From Hysterangium stoloniferum (Eukaryota > Basidiomycota > Agaricomycetes > Hysterangiales > Hysterangiaceae): 64,000 bases of DNA. The DNA is taken from positions 496,001-560,000 of the forward strand of contig WHVD01000025.1 in assembly GCA_015178975.1 (NCBI GenBank), given 5' to 3'. The position numbers and the translations under genes are program-made. The notes beneath the pieces are model-generated. The model worked only from the letters and a program-made list of their open reading frames with translations, was not told the DNA's origin and searched no databases. The first letter of the stretch is position 1, and each line of letters starts with the position of its first letter. Shown in pieces: positions 46,131 to 57,790 of the stretch.

Positions 46131-46864
46131 TCACAGGCCCACTACCCATCTCTCGTAGGAGATGCAGTCCTTCGTGTCATGTCCGGATAACTCGTAATGC
46201 TCGCACCATTTGCTGTTACTCGACTTCACGACCTTTGCTTTTCGGGCAGAGTCTTGGACTCTGGTTGGATGAAGTTGTGCATACTCGGACATCACCCGTA
46301 GCTCTATGTCACCAAATGTCAGTTTGTCTTGTTCAACAGTGTTTACTACCGAAGATGTGAACACGATCCACTCGGAGGTTTTGGGTAGGCTGTTTAGGAG
46401 AGTGAGTGCTAGGATTTTTGAATCGATGGTGAACTTCATTCAGGTCAGTAGGGATTCAATGGTGCGAAGTCCTGCGATGAAATCTGAGGGGGAAGACATT
46501 CCATCCCAAGTGTATGAAAGAAGCTCCTGGTGTAGAGAGAATGCTGAAGAAAGGTTTGAGGTTTCGAAAAGGGGTTTGATGGCTTCAAATAAGGCCTTGG
46601 ATTTCATATATTGGTGTGTTTTGAGCAAGATGGCGTCTGATATATATTACTGAATGATACCGTGCGCTTTTTCGTCTCGCTCCATCCACTTCCGTGTGTC
46701 TTTGGAATCAGTTTTGTCCCTGCTGGGGGTTGTTGAACATACATCCATACAGGCGATGGTCTCAAGCACGTTTGTTTTTGTAGCTCGACTGAGATTTGTA
46801 TTGTCCAGATTTGGTAATTATTTGGACAGGTGACCATAGGGCACGTTGAGGTTGTCGTTGACAT
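46131..46864 (-). pseudogene. copia-type gag, dead (module A)
   Basis: From the ATG at 46864: MSTTTSTCPMVTCPNNYQIW, a frameshift after about 30 codons, then KSKALFEAIKPLFETSNLSS, SYTWDGMSSPSDFIAGLRTI, KILALTLLNSLPKTSEWIVF and a degenerate zinc knuckle WCEHYELSGHDTKDC. This is UBN2/copia gag order. Stops occur at the GIIQ*Y position and after SLLT. On the minus strand GGATATGAGCCCTG (46955-46942), just upstream, resembles the complement of the initiator tRNA-Met anticodon arm, preceded by an LTR-like TGTCA end. Confidence 0.75.
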
Positions 46865-47062
46865 TTTCAAGAGGTCGATGATGTCCGTGTGTGACAGTGG
46901 TGAAAGGTAACCTTGATTTAACACATATCAGTATGCGACCTCAGGGCTCATATCCTGACAAAATTTGGACCAAACTAGAATGAAAATAACAGCTGTGCAA
47001 ACTCAGATGCTGCCTCGTGAGGCTATATAACACACTAACAATATTTCCACACAATGTTGTTC

Positions 47063-48120
47063 AAAATGGCAGGCTTACACCACCACGCCTGAGGAATATG
47101 AAGTTGTTGGACGTGTGGGACAGCCTCAACAAAGTGTTTGAATATCTCGGAATCTATACAAAGGGCATTGAAGTCACGCAAAGTCGTCATTGTTCGGAGG
47201 GTGGGTAGGCATTTCGCTGCGATCGAACATTCTAAGTGTTGGTGACATCCCTAGAATATTATAGAATCTCTTGGAATATACTTAAAATAGCTTTAGTAAT
47301 ATCTCTGTAAAGACGTTTAAGTTTCTTCAGCGGTAAAACGTTCGCTGAGAAACCCGCTAGCTATACTACACATATATAATAGTACAATTTGAGGGGAGAT
47401 CCAATACTATGACTCCTTTCGAGACATACTGTCTCACCTTTCTCATATGCGCGCTTACTTCTACAATACTCGTAATACCTAATACTTCTGTCATCCTTTC
47501 CAGAACCTTCTTCCCTGTAGATATATAATCCCCAGTAATTTACTAGATACAAGCCAAGTTATATTCTAATATATACTGTGCAATACTAAGTACTCTATTC
47601 GCTGAGCAATATCCAAAGGAAACCAGTTGCCGAGAGGGCCGACGGAGGACGGCAAGCCAAGTACCAGGGAACGAAACCGAGACACGGTCTGTGGCTGGAT
47701 AAAGCTGTGTAGTTACTCTCAGTGTGAACTTGTAAACGTTCGAGCGCTGGGGACGATTGTGGAGGAAGGTTGCAAAGTGAACCACTTTGCAACCTTGCTC
47801 CACAATCATCCAACCATCGAACGTTTACGAATTCGCACTGAGATGTTTCAACTTCGTTCCCTAATACTTGGCTTACTGTCCTCCGTAGGCCCTCTCGGCG
47901 ACTGGTTTCCCTTGGATGTTGCTCAGTAAACAGATTACTTGGAATGTTCGATAACAGTGAAATGCCTACTCACCATCCAAGCAATGACTTTATTTCGTGT
48001 CTTCAATGTCCTTGACATGAACTTGAAGATATTGAACACGTTGTTGATGCTGTCCCACAAATCCCACAACTTCTCATTACGGGTCATGGAACCGTTTTGA
48101 AGCAGTATATCTACTTTGAG
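47063..48120. repeat. long imperfect inverted repeat of an LRR-like gene fragment
   Basis: The centre is at about 47,781, where AAGGTTGCAAAGTG and CACTTTGCAACCTT pair. Moving outward, the left arm (minus) and right arm (plus) both encode the same peptide series: ERLR(V/I), then a PLDVAQ-like end (right arm RSLILGLLSSVGPLGDWFPL), then LECSI...HF-LRVM-type sequence. The outer part of the left arm (47,240-47,063) is displaced by an AT-rich insert (47,250-47,580). The arms represent head-to-head copies of a fungal F-box/LRR-like gene fragment. Neither is intact. The right arm runs on to a frame ending ESKGFYIKNL at 48,336. Confidence 0.75.
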
Positions 48121-48508
48121 GTTCGTCGTCATGGAAGTGATCTATCTAAAATAGAATATGTCATCAGTCAAATAATGGAACATGAATGCCTCGTGTACAT
48201 TGACTCTTTCACCCGGGAGCAATGGAACTTGTTGCTCAAGCGGGCCGCCCTCAGAGAGAGCTACAAGGTCCAGCTACCCTGTGTCACTGTCCGGAACATA
48301 GAGGAATCTAAAGGTTTCTACATTAAGAACCTCTGACTAGCTGCTCAACTTTATCATCATATATATCTATACCTACCTGAAAGCATGCAAGTAAGTTTGT
48401 CGAGAGCAATAAACTACATTTTGACGCAATTCTTGACTCTTGAGCAGCTGAGTCGCGTGTTCTTTCATGGTTCCCATTACAATTAAAACGGGGCTGCCCC
48501 TTGTGAGG

Positions 48509-48990
48509 CCTCAGTCTTCGATTTTCTCTTCGCTGGCACAGAACACTACGTCAGTCGTGAGTTGTGACTAACTCAGGTTAGCAGGATCACGGGGGTCATA
48601 TTATACCTAGATCTAGAGAGCAGATTTCGAGCTTGGAACCGATAGTCCCTGCTTACTTGTTAGTCTATGAATATTTGTGTGTGTATTCACAACATATGAT
48701 CTTATCGAGTGCACGAACTCACTTTCAAAATGGCACAGCCGATGACTTGGTTATGGATCTTTTAAGGATCCAAAAGTTCGTTGGATTCTAAACCCGCTAA
48801 TCACATGTTGGATCCTTAACCGACTTTAAATCGGTTAAGGATCTGATGAGTGATTGGCCGAGTTTATATAAAATAAGCCTGTACTGAGGATCCTAAAAAA
48901 AGTTTGGAGCAAGGGCTTTTCCCGGTGATTTGAATCACGAATAGCTTTTTCCAGTTTTTCTGTTATTACTCAGTGGACTGTACAATATTG
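48509..48990 (+). repeat. repeat B, copy 1, interrupted
   Basis: CTGGCACAGAACACTACGTC...CACAGCCGATGAC (to about 48,746) and again from GAATCACGAATAGC (48,934). It matches 62,996-63,705 (+) and, inverted, 49,620-50,310. The 190 bp between is a separate insertion rich in GGATCC/TTAACC motifs. No coding capacity was recognised. It may be the LTR or terminal region of an unknown element. Confidence 0.7.
48747..48931. mobile_element. small GGATCC-hairpin insertion
   Basis: Inserted in repeat B. It contains a perfect 13 bp stem, GATCCTTAACCGA (48811-48823) and TCGGTTAAGGATC (48831-48843), with a 7 nt loop. Related sequence occurs at 49,063-49,150 (GGATCCTTA...TAAGGATCC), near 49,417 and, inverted, at 63,935-64,000. 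The repeated occurrence suggests a short mobile or amplified unit. Termini are not fixed. Confidence 0.5.
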
Positions 48991-49589
48991 AAGGAGTTTA
49001 TATTTAATGATATGGTTGATGCTTAAAGAATCCTATGTACACCTGATCACCCTGCCCTACCTTTGGATCCTTAACCAATTTTAAATCTTATAAGGATCCA
49101 ATAGAGATTATTGGAGTTTATATAAGATAAGGCTCTACTATGGATCTGTTAGAATTGGTGATGGAAACACCCTTTTACTAGGGGCGGTTCATCCATTTCT
49201 TCACTTTTTCATATGAAGATGCTAATTGTGGACCATGCATTATGAGGTTGATGCATTCCAGAACCAGTGTACACCTAAACTAACACCAAACCTATCATGT
49301 CAGAAGGTGATTCACTAACTGACACATTGATTGACAAATAAGTACTATTATTACAAGTCTATTACCCACTTGTAGATTGTGTATTACAATAAGTCAACTC
49401 ATACTATTTTTAATAGGATCCTAAAATCATTTGGAGAGAGGGCTTTTCCTGGTGTGATGAGAGACAATGATAAGGCCACTGAGATCACAGGCCTTCCACC
49501 CGATTATGGTCAGTCACTTCTTGAGGTCATCCACATTCGGTGCGACCCTCGACGAATCGAATTATGGTAATGGAATGCTTCTAAATCTC
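48991..49589. other. spacer between inverted repeat B copies
   Basis: Contains a second GGATCC hairpin unit (49,063-49,150) and a 63-codon plus-strand frame (49379-49570) with IRCDPRRIELW, which resembles the RCDPRRK-LW segment of the family Y F-box genes. It is probably a relic of one. Confidence 0.45.
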
Positions 49590-50310
49590 ATCTGGTGAGG
49601 ACCAAGTGGAATCCCTTTCCGAGTTGTCGCCTCATGTCATTCGGTAATGACATAAATTGGAAAATCTATTCGTGATTCAAATGGCCCTTCAAGAACAGGA
49701 GAAACCTAACATGTGAGTGCGGAATGGTTTCTTAAACTAGGTGACAATAATAATCCACCACCCTTCAGGTCAGATCTAGATGGGTGGGCACAGATTTGAC
49801 GTCCTGTGGAATCCGAACTATTTTTAAGGTTATTGTTGTAAAATAATGGGATTTGTGGAAAGAGACAGCTCATTGTTCGATCCCATAATGAGCAGTAATT
49901 GTGATTCATTTTATTTTGATCTAGATCTGTTGTTTGCGACGGCCAGTTTCTTCATTGTTATCGGACGTATATAAGGCCAGCACAAACTCGGATTCACATC
50001 AGACTCATACTTCCCTATTCCCTCGCCACCTCTAGGCAATCTACTTCCTCAGTGGAGTCGTCTTACAGCCGATGACACAAATAGGAGGAGGACACAAAGG
50101 TATCCGGTATGCTATTTTGATGGTGAGTTCGTGCACTTAAGATGATACATTGTGAATACATACAGAATTACACTCAGTATTCATAGACTAGCAAGTAATC
50201 AGGGACTATCGGCAACGAGCTCGAAATCTGCTCTCTAGATCTAGGTATAATCTAACCCCCGTGATCCTGCTAACCCCAGTTAGTCACAACTCACGACTGA
50301 CGTAGAGTGC
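49590..50310 (-). repeat. repeat B, copy 2, inverted
   Basis: The reverse complement of 62,996-63,760 over about 700 bp, with scattered substitutions. With copy 1 it forms a wide inverted pair spanning 48.5-50.3 kb. The opposite-strand 67-codon frame (49706-49909) also recurs in copy 3 and looks incidental. Confidence 0.75.
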
Positions 50311-51627
50311 TGCGCCAAAGAAGGCCAATATGCATGTTGCCAGATAACCATAAAGTCAAAGTTGTCAGGTCTTGGCACATAACCATTTTCTGTGGAAGTA
50401 TCATCTGGAAATTCCTAGAGCTAACTTTTAACTTATTACTGAAATGTTTAGATGTGGCTTTTCTTGTAAGACGGCCAACGCTTGAAAGTTTTCCTGGTGA
50501 CAAAATTGTGTAGGAAATATAATAATCTGCCAAATTTTATCAGCATTTGAGTTGGAGTGAGTTGTTTTAAATATACATTTCATAAGTATTTCTTTACTGA
50601 ACTTGACAACACCCTGGTCAAATTATAATTTCATATAATCCTTGAGACAGAGCTTTATCAGTAAAATGGTTTTCAGCGCTCGTCCGGGAGCCTGACGGAT
50701 CAAAAACCAATTTACTGGTGTTTAACGAAGTGGAACACGCGTCAGTAGGTTTTGTTGGGATACAAAGCTATAACAACAATACTCAGTCGGTTACAATGTA
50801 AATGGGAGCTGAGGGAAAACTTTCTAACTCAGACTTACAGCATATAATGCTTTTGACGTCGTATACACAAATGTGCGGAGGTTGTGGACCGTAGTGACCA
50901 AACTGACACGTCACGCTGTATTCCAACAGAGTTTAAGCCTGTTTTAGTTTCACATTGAGGCATTCTAGAGCTCTGTTGCCAAAGGTAAACTCTGCTTTAA
51001 CGATAGCATAAATGCTTCTACCCTATTGTGAGGAGTCGTAGTCGTTTCCGACATAGGCGCCAGTTTCATTGTTCCACATTTCAGATTTTTCAGGCTCCTC
51101 CCGTTGATATTATTCATGTAAGCGTGGCGACCCAGACTTCCAGACTTACAACAAGGACCTTACTCGCCCGTGCTCGAGGAATACACGCTGGTCCTATCAA
51201 TATCTAGACTGAGGAAAACGTTAGGCTGCCTTGACAACAGCCTTTGAATTCATTTGCTTATACTGCCGGGAACATCCATCGCCTTGCTTGAAGGTGCGCC
51301 ATGCTGACTCCAAATATGGGAGGGGTCTCAATGATAGCGATGGATACATAAATATTTCGGTCACCATGATAAATTTGATCGAGAGTAAATGGGTTAAAGA
51401 AACGATGATAGATGCATACGCCGTCTCGATAGCGGTATACGCGCAAACGAGGATAAGAGGTGGTGGTCAAGAGCAAGAAAAAAAATTCGACCACCCAGAA
51501 TCAATAAGGCACACAGGCACTGCACAGCCCGTACAAAGATCCACAGACCCTTGTGAGACTTGCAGCTATGTGCAGTGCTTTTCGCACTACTCCCTATTAT
51601 TTTGGAATTGCGTTAATATTCATTTTT
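50311..51627. other. no gene recognised
   Basis: The plus-strand frame from 51231 (210 codons) is long mainly because it runs through the tandem repeat below. It has no family features and is not called a gene. Confidence 0.5.
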
Positions 51628-51755
51628 CACAACGGCAGCTGCAGTCTGCGTCACACAACGGCAGCAGTCCGCGTCATACAACGGCAGCAGCAGTCCGCGT
51701 CACACAACGGCAGCTACAGCCCGCGTCAGCAGTCTGCGTCACACAACGGCAGCTG
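51628..51755 (+). repeat. minisatellite with an ACAACGGCAGC core, about five units
   Basis: Units of about 23-27 bp of the form CACACAACGGCAGC(A/T)GCAGTCYGCGT. The last two are separated by a partial unit. Lies 130-255 bp upstream of the SDR start codon. Confidence 0.9.
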
Positions 51756-51833
51756 TATAATCATGAACTGATCGCATTGATTCCTACTGGAACACAATTT
51801 AAACCATCACTTGGAAAGCCTCCAGCCAAAATG

Positions 51834-51843
51834 TATATAAATA
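51834..51843 (+). promoter_or_regulatory. TATA box of the SDR gene
   Basis: TATATAAATA about 40 bp before the ATG at 51883. Its distance and orientation fit this gene. Confidence 0.6.
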
Positions 51844-51882
51844 AGGGCTCGACAGTCATGTAGGCATTATTCACACCACAAG

Positions 51883-53439
51883 ATGCCAATCATAAGCAAC
51901 TTACTCGCCAAAGGCTTTCCGAATAGCACACTCTCTCATACCATATGTCCACCTCCGTCGCAATTCGACCCTGAGAGAGATATGCCAGATCTCAGCGGTA
52001 AAGTAAGGTTCCCAAATATCGTTGATCTCAAGTTGTTTGCAAATCTCTCATTGTATCCACTTCCTAAAGGTTACACTCGTAACAGGTGGAAATTCCGGGA
52101 TAGGTTACCATACGGTCCGCCACCTACTTTTGAAAAACGCCAAAGTTTATCTCGCCGCCCGGTCTGTCTCCAAAGCTGCCGAAGCCATCGCAAAGCTGAA
52201 GGAGGACACTGGGAAGGAGGCTATAATGTTGAAACTTGACTTGGGAGATCTACCTAGTATCAAAAAGGCAGCTGCGGAGTTTCTTCAGAAAGAAGAGGGG
52301 TTGGATATTCTGTTCAACAATGCGTAAGTAAAATGGGATTTCCCCCGAGGTATTGGTTTGACGGCTCGTCTTTCCAGGGGTGTGATGGTACCACCACTGG
52401 ATCAGCTCACCAGCCAAGGATATGACCTTCGTACGTGATACACTGCTACAGTTTCATAGCTGAGAGGCTAATACACCCTCCAGAATTTGGTGCGAATTAA
52501 TAATGCTCCCCAACAAGCCAAGAAACTAATATCAAATACATCAGGCACTAATGTCTTAGGGCACTATTATTTTACGGTAATTGTCCAGTTTATTCAATAC
52601 GAGCACCCACTCATAATATACATCCACATTATACCATGGTAGATGCTGCTCTTCCCCGCCCTCCAACGTTCCACCGCTTCCCGCGGTATTAGAGCTCGAG
52701 TGATCAATACATCCTCGTCAGCGCACGAATTCGCACCTGGAAACGGTCTTGATTGGTCTGTCGTAAAAGGGGGACTCGAACGGGACGCTACAATCGCCAA
52801 GTGGGGGGCGTCGAGGATCCCTGGAAAAGGTGCTAATTGGCAACTTTACGGGATCAGTAAGATGGTGCGACATTTGAATTAACCCGTTGTCCTCTATTTC
52901 CTTTCAAGCCGCTAATTTTGAACTAAAGGGGAATGTACTCTTTACGCACATTTTGAATAGATATCATGGAGATGACGTTATTTCTATTACGCTTCATCCC
53001 GGAGGTATTCGGTCGGGTCTTCAGAGGTACGTGTGGTATTCATATTAACCATTTTCACACTCACATGGCCTTGACAGGCATGGTACATCCATGGAACAAT
53101 ACTTAGCAGAGAAGATGTTGCATCCTATAGAGTGCGTTCTGTGCCCGTTCCATTTCTCACATTATCGACTCACTTTTCAATGCCCAGGCTTGGACCGCTA
53201 AGTCAACTTTGGGCAGGGACAATGCCCGAGGCAGAAGAAACGGCCGTCGGAGCTGTACGTCCTTTTTTCCCGTTCCGCGTCATATAATACGAATTGTTGA
53301 TTGGTTGGCACCTTAGTACCTCATTCCATGGGCCCGAGTTGGCAAAGCCGACCCGCGTGCCGCGAACGAGGCCACGCAAGATGAGCTCAAGGGGTATCTG
53401 GAAGAACAAGTTAGGGTTTTCGAGACGTCTACTTCATAG
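51883..53439 (+). CDS. short-chain dehydrogenase/reductase (retinol-dehydrogenase-like SDR)
   Basis: Ten exons: 51883-52002, 52070-52323, 52378-52430, 52484-52489, 52545-52576, 52643-52864, 52929-53026, 53078-53131, 53188-53254, 53317-53439. They total 1029 bp, 342 aa, in frame. Classical SDR features: nucleotide-binding VTLVTGGNSGIGYHTV (about 41-56), LDILFNNAGVMVPP (NNAG), catalytic Ser in VINTSSSAHEF, and YGISK (YxxxK), then HPGGIRSGLQRH. The start of a Rossmann fold at residue 40 leaves a short extension typical of fungal members. Exon 4 is only 6 nt (AATTTG), needed to give LQFGTNVLGHYYFT. It likely reduces or oxidises a small carbonyl/alcohol with NADP(H); substrate unknown. Confidence 0.92.
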
Positions 53440-54824
53440 TAAATCCCTTAAGATGCTTACTAGCCTCTCAGTCGGGACATGTGATTTCTTTTCTTGCATT
53501 ACACCTTTTGATGAAGTTCCACAGTGTATATTTATCTCACGTATACCATGCCCATTATTTATTAATCAACTACAGTTTTCTATTTACTTCGAGCTCCTTT
53601 GTTGTTTAATTATTCTGAGGCTTTCCCTGGAATCAAGTATCTTTTAGACCTCCACCTGTCACTTCTAATTCATCAAGACAGGCCCACTGGAATTTCTTAT
53701 TTAACCACTGGGAGCAAGTGACGTCCATTATTTATGCTTCAGGCCAGATAGTTCTAGTTAACTTTCTAAACCAAATAAATTTAAATTATATGAACTATAT
53801 TTGAAAGTTTGCATGTATACTAGAAAATACATATTATCCCAAAGATTAAGTCATAACCCAAATAATCTTGTTTAACCATGACATTTAAGGATATTTTTAA
53901 AAGAGTATACAAGTGTCAGGGAACTCTCTGTCACAGACCCTAGGGAGCACCTTTTTCTCAGCTTATTGAAGCGATGTCAGGGTATTGATTTTATTTTATT
54001 TTAATATGCACCTACCTGCTGCCTGCATGAAAAGCCACACAGCACAGCAGCACCACAATGCAATGCAGCAGTGGTACGGTGCAAACAACAGCACTGACAT
54101 AAGGCCAACACCGATATGGCCACCTATGCCCCAATGGACACACAGTGCTGGGTGGGCCTACACAGTGCCGGGCAGGGTTAGATAAGTGCCAAAGCACGGC
54201 TATGCACTGTAGGGTGCATATATGCCATTTTTAGTGTTTTTCTCAGATTTTTAATGAATAAAAAATACTAAATAAATATTAAATAAATAGTATAAATAGT
54301 AGACCTGTACATACATATGTACTCACTTCTTTAGTTTCAATCTCTTAGGAATCCCACTAAAACAAGTGTGATCTCCCCTGTCATTGAGCTGCGTCATAGG
54401 ACTCATTTGCAATTGCAATTGCAGTGAACTAGGTCTTTCTTACAATCATGATCTGCGTGCTGTGATATTAGTAGTGCCAAACCGGTTCTGTATACCTCGG
54501 GGGACTGTAAGTCTCGCTATTCCGCACTTGACTGGAACACAAATGCACGGGAGATATACAGTGTGAATAGGGCTAATATCCATTGAATTGAAAATTCATG
54601 AGCAGAGGTGGAATCAGAACGGTACTACACTAATCTATGCCCCATCATGTAACTCGTCCCCGTCGCACGGCTTCAATCCAAAAATCTGATCTAGTATGGC
54701 GTAGACTTTTCGATCTATCATTGCAAGGCGGAAGAATACATAAAGTCAATCATAGTGATAAGACATGCCAGTGGCGAAGGGTGAAACTCATGTTTGACAT
54801 CGTTCTCTGTCGAGGGAAGCTCCG
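53440..54824. other. no gene recognised
   Basis: 53.7-54.3 kb is AT-rich. 54.03-54.2 kb has CAGCA/CCAA-rich low-complexity DNA that gives short frames on both strands. No domain seen. Confidence 0.5.
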
Positions 54825-55635
54825 TCAGGTAAACCAAGCATTCTCCATACGTAGTTGACACCATTCGCTGCGCTGACCGGTCCTCATAACTTCACTTCTT
54901 ATTCCTTCCCTGGCACGGGAAATCTTGAGAATATCAGACAGCTCAAGAGTGATCCCCTTATCATCTGTCAACGGTTCACTCCGCAAAGAAATTTCGACAA
55001 GCCCCTCCCGTACCCAATCTGGTAATTCTGCAGATCGTCCAATAGATATCTTGATGAAAGGCGAGGCACAGGCTCGCAACCGTGTGGATGATTCGGCCAG
55101 GAGAGCAGACATTTGCCATTGTCGGGCAAAGTGAAATATTGGCTTCCACTCTGCTTCGGTCCATCGTTCGGCGCATTTAGGGTAACCGGATATAGTTCTG
55201 TATAGAAAAATGGAAAGGGGGTGATGGATGAGCTCCGGGGAGGAGCAAAGTTAAAAAACGCACAGTGGATACAAAATCCTGAGAATATGGAGGAAATCAG
55301 TCTCTGACACGTCATTCAGAGTAATAGGATCAACATCGGAGCTTCCGTTTTGTGCTGTATCGTCCGGCGTGGGAAGTTGGTAAAGTTGCGAAAAGTAGGC
55401 CGAGTCCTTTGTGAACATGTGTTGCGGCACTTTGAAAAGCGTTTCTTCGACCTGGAAAGTCCTCGACAACGGTTGTGAATGACTGAAAAAGCGATGAAAG
55501 AAATACCTGGAATATGATCCCGTCGTCGAGATAATATTTGGTATGTCGGACCGGTTTCAAGTCTGCAACTGGGGATGCGGGGGATGGGATGTTGCCATGA
55601 ACACTAACAGAATGAAATCGGGGGGGGCGATACAA
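54825..55635 (-). CDS. BTB/POZ-domain protein, N-terminus possibly displaced
   Basis: Exons 55635-55507, 55451-55264, 55197-54825 (introns 55 and 66 bp), 229 aa as drawn. The fungal BTB fold reads KYYLDDGIIFQVEETLFKVP, MFTKDSAYFSQLYQLP, then VDPITLNDVSETDFLHILRI and LYPLTISGYP. The second half (EAEWKPIFHFARQWQMSALL, AELPDWVREGLVEISLRSEP) matches fungal BTB proteins that end this way, and the C-terminus is MENAWFT. The first 16 residues come from the module B repeat that begins at about 55,589, so the native start has probably been replaced or lies within GNIPSPASPVADLKP. Role likely a protein-interaction adaptor. Confidence 0.82.
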
Positions 55636-55783
55636 TGTATTCCATTAAGTTTTCAGATACAGATTTAGTAGTCGTATAGGCTCATTCTGGTACTTCAGGG
55701 TTTCTGACCGTGTCCGTTACATTTGCCTTATTTCTATCTTTTGTCTTCTTCACTCCACCTCCTCCCTTTCACAGGCCCACTAC

Positions 55784-56505
55784 TCATCTCTCGTAGGAGA
55801 TGCAGTCCGTCGTGTCATGTCCGGATAACTCGTGATGCTCGCACCATTTGCTGTTACTCGACTTTGCCACCTTTGCTTTTCGAGCAGAGTCTTGGACTCT
55901 GGTTGGATGAAGTTGTGCATACTCGGACATCACCCGTAACTCTATGGCATCAAATGTCAGTTTGTCTTGTTCAACAATGTTTAATACCGAAGATGTGAAC
56001 ACGACTCACTCGGAGGTTTTGGGTAGGCTGTTTAGGAAAGTGAATGCTAGGATTTTTGAATTTGAATCCATGGTGAACTTCATTCCGGTCAGTAGGGATT
56101 CAATGGTGCGAAGTCCTGCGATGAAGTCTGAGGGGGAAGACATTCCATCCCAAGTGTATAAAAGAAGCTTCTGGTGTAGAAAGAATGTTGAAGAAAGGTT
56201 TGAGGTTTCGAAAAGGGGTTTGATGGCTTCAAATAAGGGCTTGGATTTCGTATATTAGTGTGTTTTGAGAAAGATGGCGTCTGATATGTATTCCTGAATG
56301 GTACCGTGCGCTTTTTCGTCTCGCTCCCTCCACTTCCGTGTCTTTGGAATCAGTTTTGTCCCTGCTGGGGGTTGTTGGACATACATCCACACAGGTGATG
56401 GTCCCAAGCACGTTGTTTTTGCAGCTCGACTGTAATTTGTATTGTCCAGATTTGGTAATTATTTGGACCCATGAGGATAGGGCACGTTGAGGTTGTAGTT
56501 GACAT
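55784..56505 (-). pseudogene. copia-type gag, dead (module B)
   Basis: Same gag as 46131-46864: starts MSTTTSTCPILMGPNNYQIW at 56505, with the zinc-knuckle remnant WCEHHELSGHDTTDC at about 55,840. It has different frameshifts, showing that the two copies decayed independently after duplication. Confidence 0.75.
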
Positions 56506-56699
56506 TTTCAAGAGGTCGATGATGTCCGTGTGTGACAGTGGTGAAAGATAACCTTGATTTAGCACATATCAGTATGCGACCTCAGGGCTCATATCCTGAC
56601 AAAATTTGGACCAAACTAGAATGAAAATAACAAGGTGTACAAACTCAGTTGCTGCCTAGTGAGGCTATATAACATATTAACAATCTTTCTACACAATGT

Positions 56700-57790
56700 C
56701 GTTCAAAAAGGGCAGGCTTACACCATCACACATAAGGAATATGAAGTTGTTGGATATGTGGGACAGCCTCAACAATGCGTTTGAATATCTCGGAATCCAT
56801 ACAAAGGGCATTGAAGACACGCAGTGAAGTCATTGCTCGGAGGGTGGGTAGGCATTTCGCTACGATCGAACATTCTCAGTGGGGAGTGGGGGTAATCAAC
56901 CTGAAATCCCTAGAATATTATAGAATATCTTGGAATGTACTTAAATAGCTTTAGTAACATCTCTGTCATCCCTTCCAGAACCCTCCCCCCTGTAGATATA
57001 TATAATCCCCAGTAATTTACTCATAGATACAAGCCAAGTTATATTCTAATCTACTATGGTCTGCGCAAGTTCCCAATACTAAATATTCTATTCGCTGAGC
57101 AATATCCAAGGGAAACCAGTCGCGGAGAAAGCCGACGGAGGGCAGAAAGCCAGGTACCAGGGAACGAAGCCGAGACTGGCTGGATAAAGCTATGTAGTTA
57201 TTCTCAGCGTGAACTCGTAAACGTTCGAGCGTTGGAAAATATTGTGGAGGAATGTTGCGAAGTGGTTCACTTCGCAACCTTTCTCCACAATCATCCAATC
57301 ATGGAACGTTTACGAATTCACACTCGAGCACTGTGTCTCGACGCCAAGTACCAGGGAACGAAGCCGAGACATGGTCTGTGGATAAAGCTGTGTAGTTACT
57401 CTCAGTGTGAACTCGTAAACGTTCGAGCATTGGAAAATATTGTGGGGGAAAATTGTGAAGTGGTTCACTTCACAACCAACCATCGAACGTTTACGAATTC
57501 GCACTGAGAGCACCGTGTCTCGACTTCGTTCCCTAGTACTTGGCTTACCGTCCTCCGTAGGCCCTCTCGGCGGCTGGTTTCCCTTGGATATTTCTCAGAA
57601 AATAGAGTACTTGGAATGTTCGATCGCAGCGAAGTGCCTACCTACCATCCGAGCAATGACTTTATTACATGTCTTCAATGTCTTTGACATGGACTTGGAG
57701 ATATTTGAACACCTTGTTGAGGGTGTCCCACAAATCACAAATTCATATTCATTACAGGTCATGGGACCGTTTTGAAGCAGTATGTCTACT
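56700..57790. repeat. inverted-repeat LRR-like fragments, two fold-back centres
   Basis: The left arm is on the minus strand (57,298-57,060, and its displaced outer part at 56,870-56,700) and the right arm on the plus strand (57,440-57,775: TIERLRIRTESTVSRLRSLV, VGPLGGWFPLDIS, IEYLECSIAAKCLPTIRAMT). An additional partial arm between them gives two fold-back centres near 57,265 and 57,465, whereas copy A has one. Not an intact gene. Confidence 0.7.

Larger units (their letters stand above)
45951..48496. repeat. composite module, copy A (dead copia gag plus inverted LRR-like gene fragments)
   Basis: Matches 55589-58077 over most of its length at high identity, starting at GATGTTGCCATGAACACTAAC. 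From left to right it holds an LTR-like 3' part, a minus-strand gag pseudogene, a primer-site-like sequence and short LTR, then minus-strand and plus-strand copies of one gene fragment facing each other. The segment right of about 48.1 kb is in the opposite orientation in copy B. The module starts 184 bp past the eEF2 stop. Confidence 0.8.

Noticed and set aside
49706..49909. 67-codon frame repeated in repeat B copies
   Set aside because: The similarity follows the DNA repeat, the frame is not conserved in length, and no motif is present.
51628..51755. CRISPR-like array
   Set aside because: The units are contiguous tandem repeats without unique spacers, in a eukaryotic genome.
51231..51863. 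210-codon plus-strand frame upstream of the SDR gene
   Set aside because: Its second half is translated minisatellite and the rest has no family features. It also runs through the SDR promoter.
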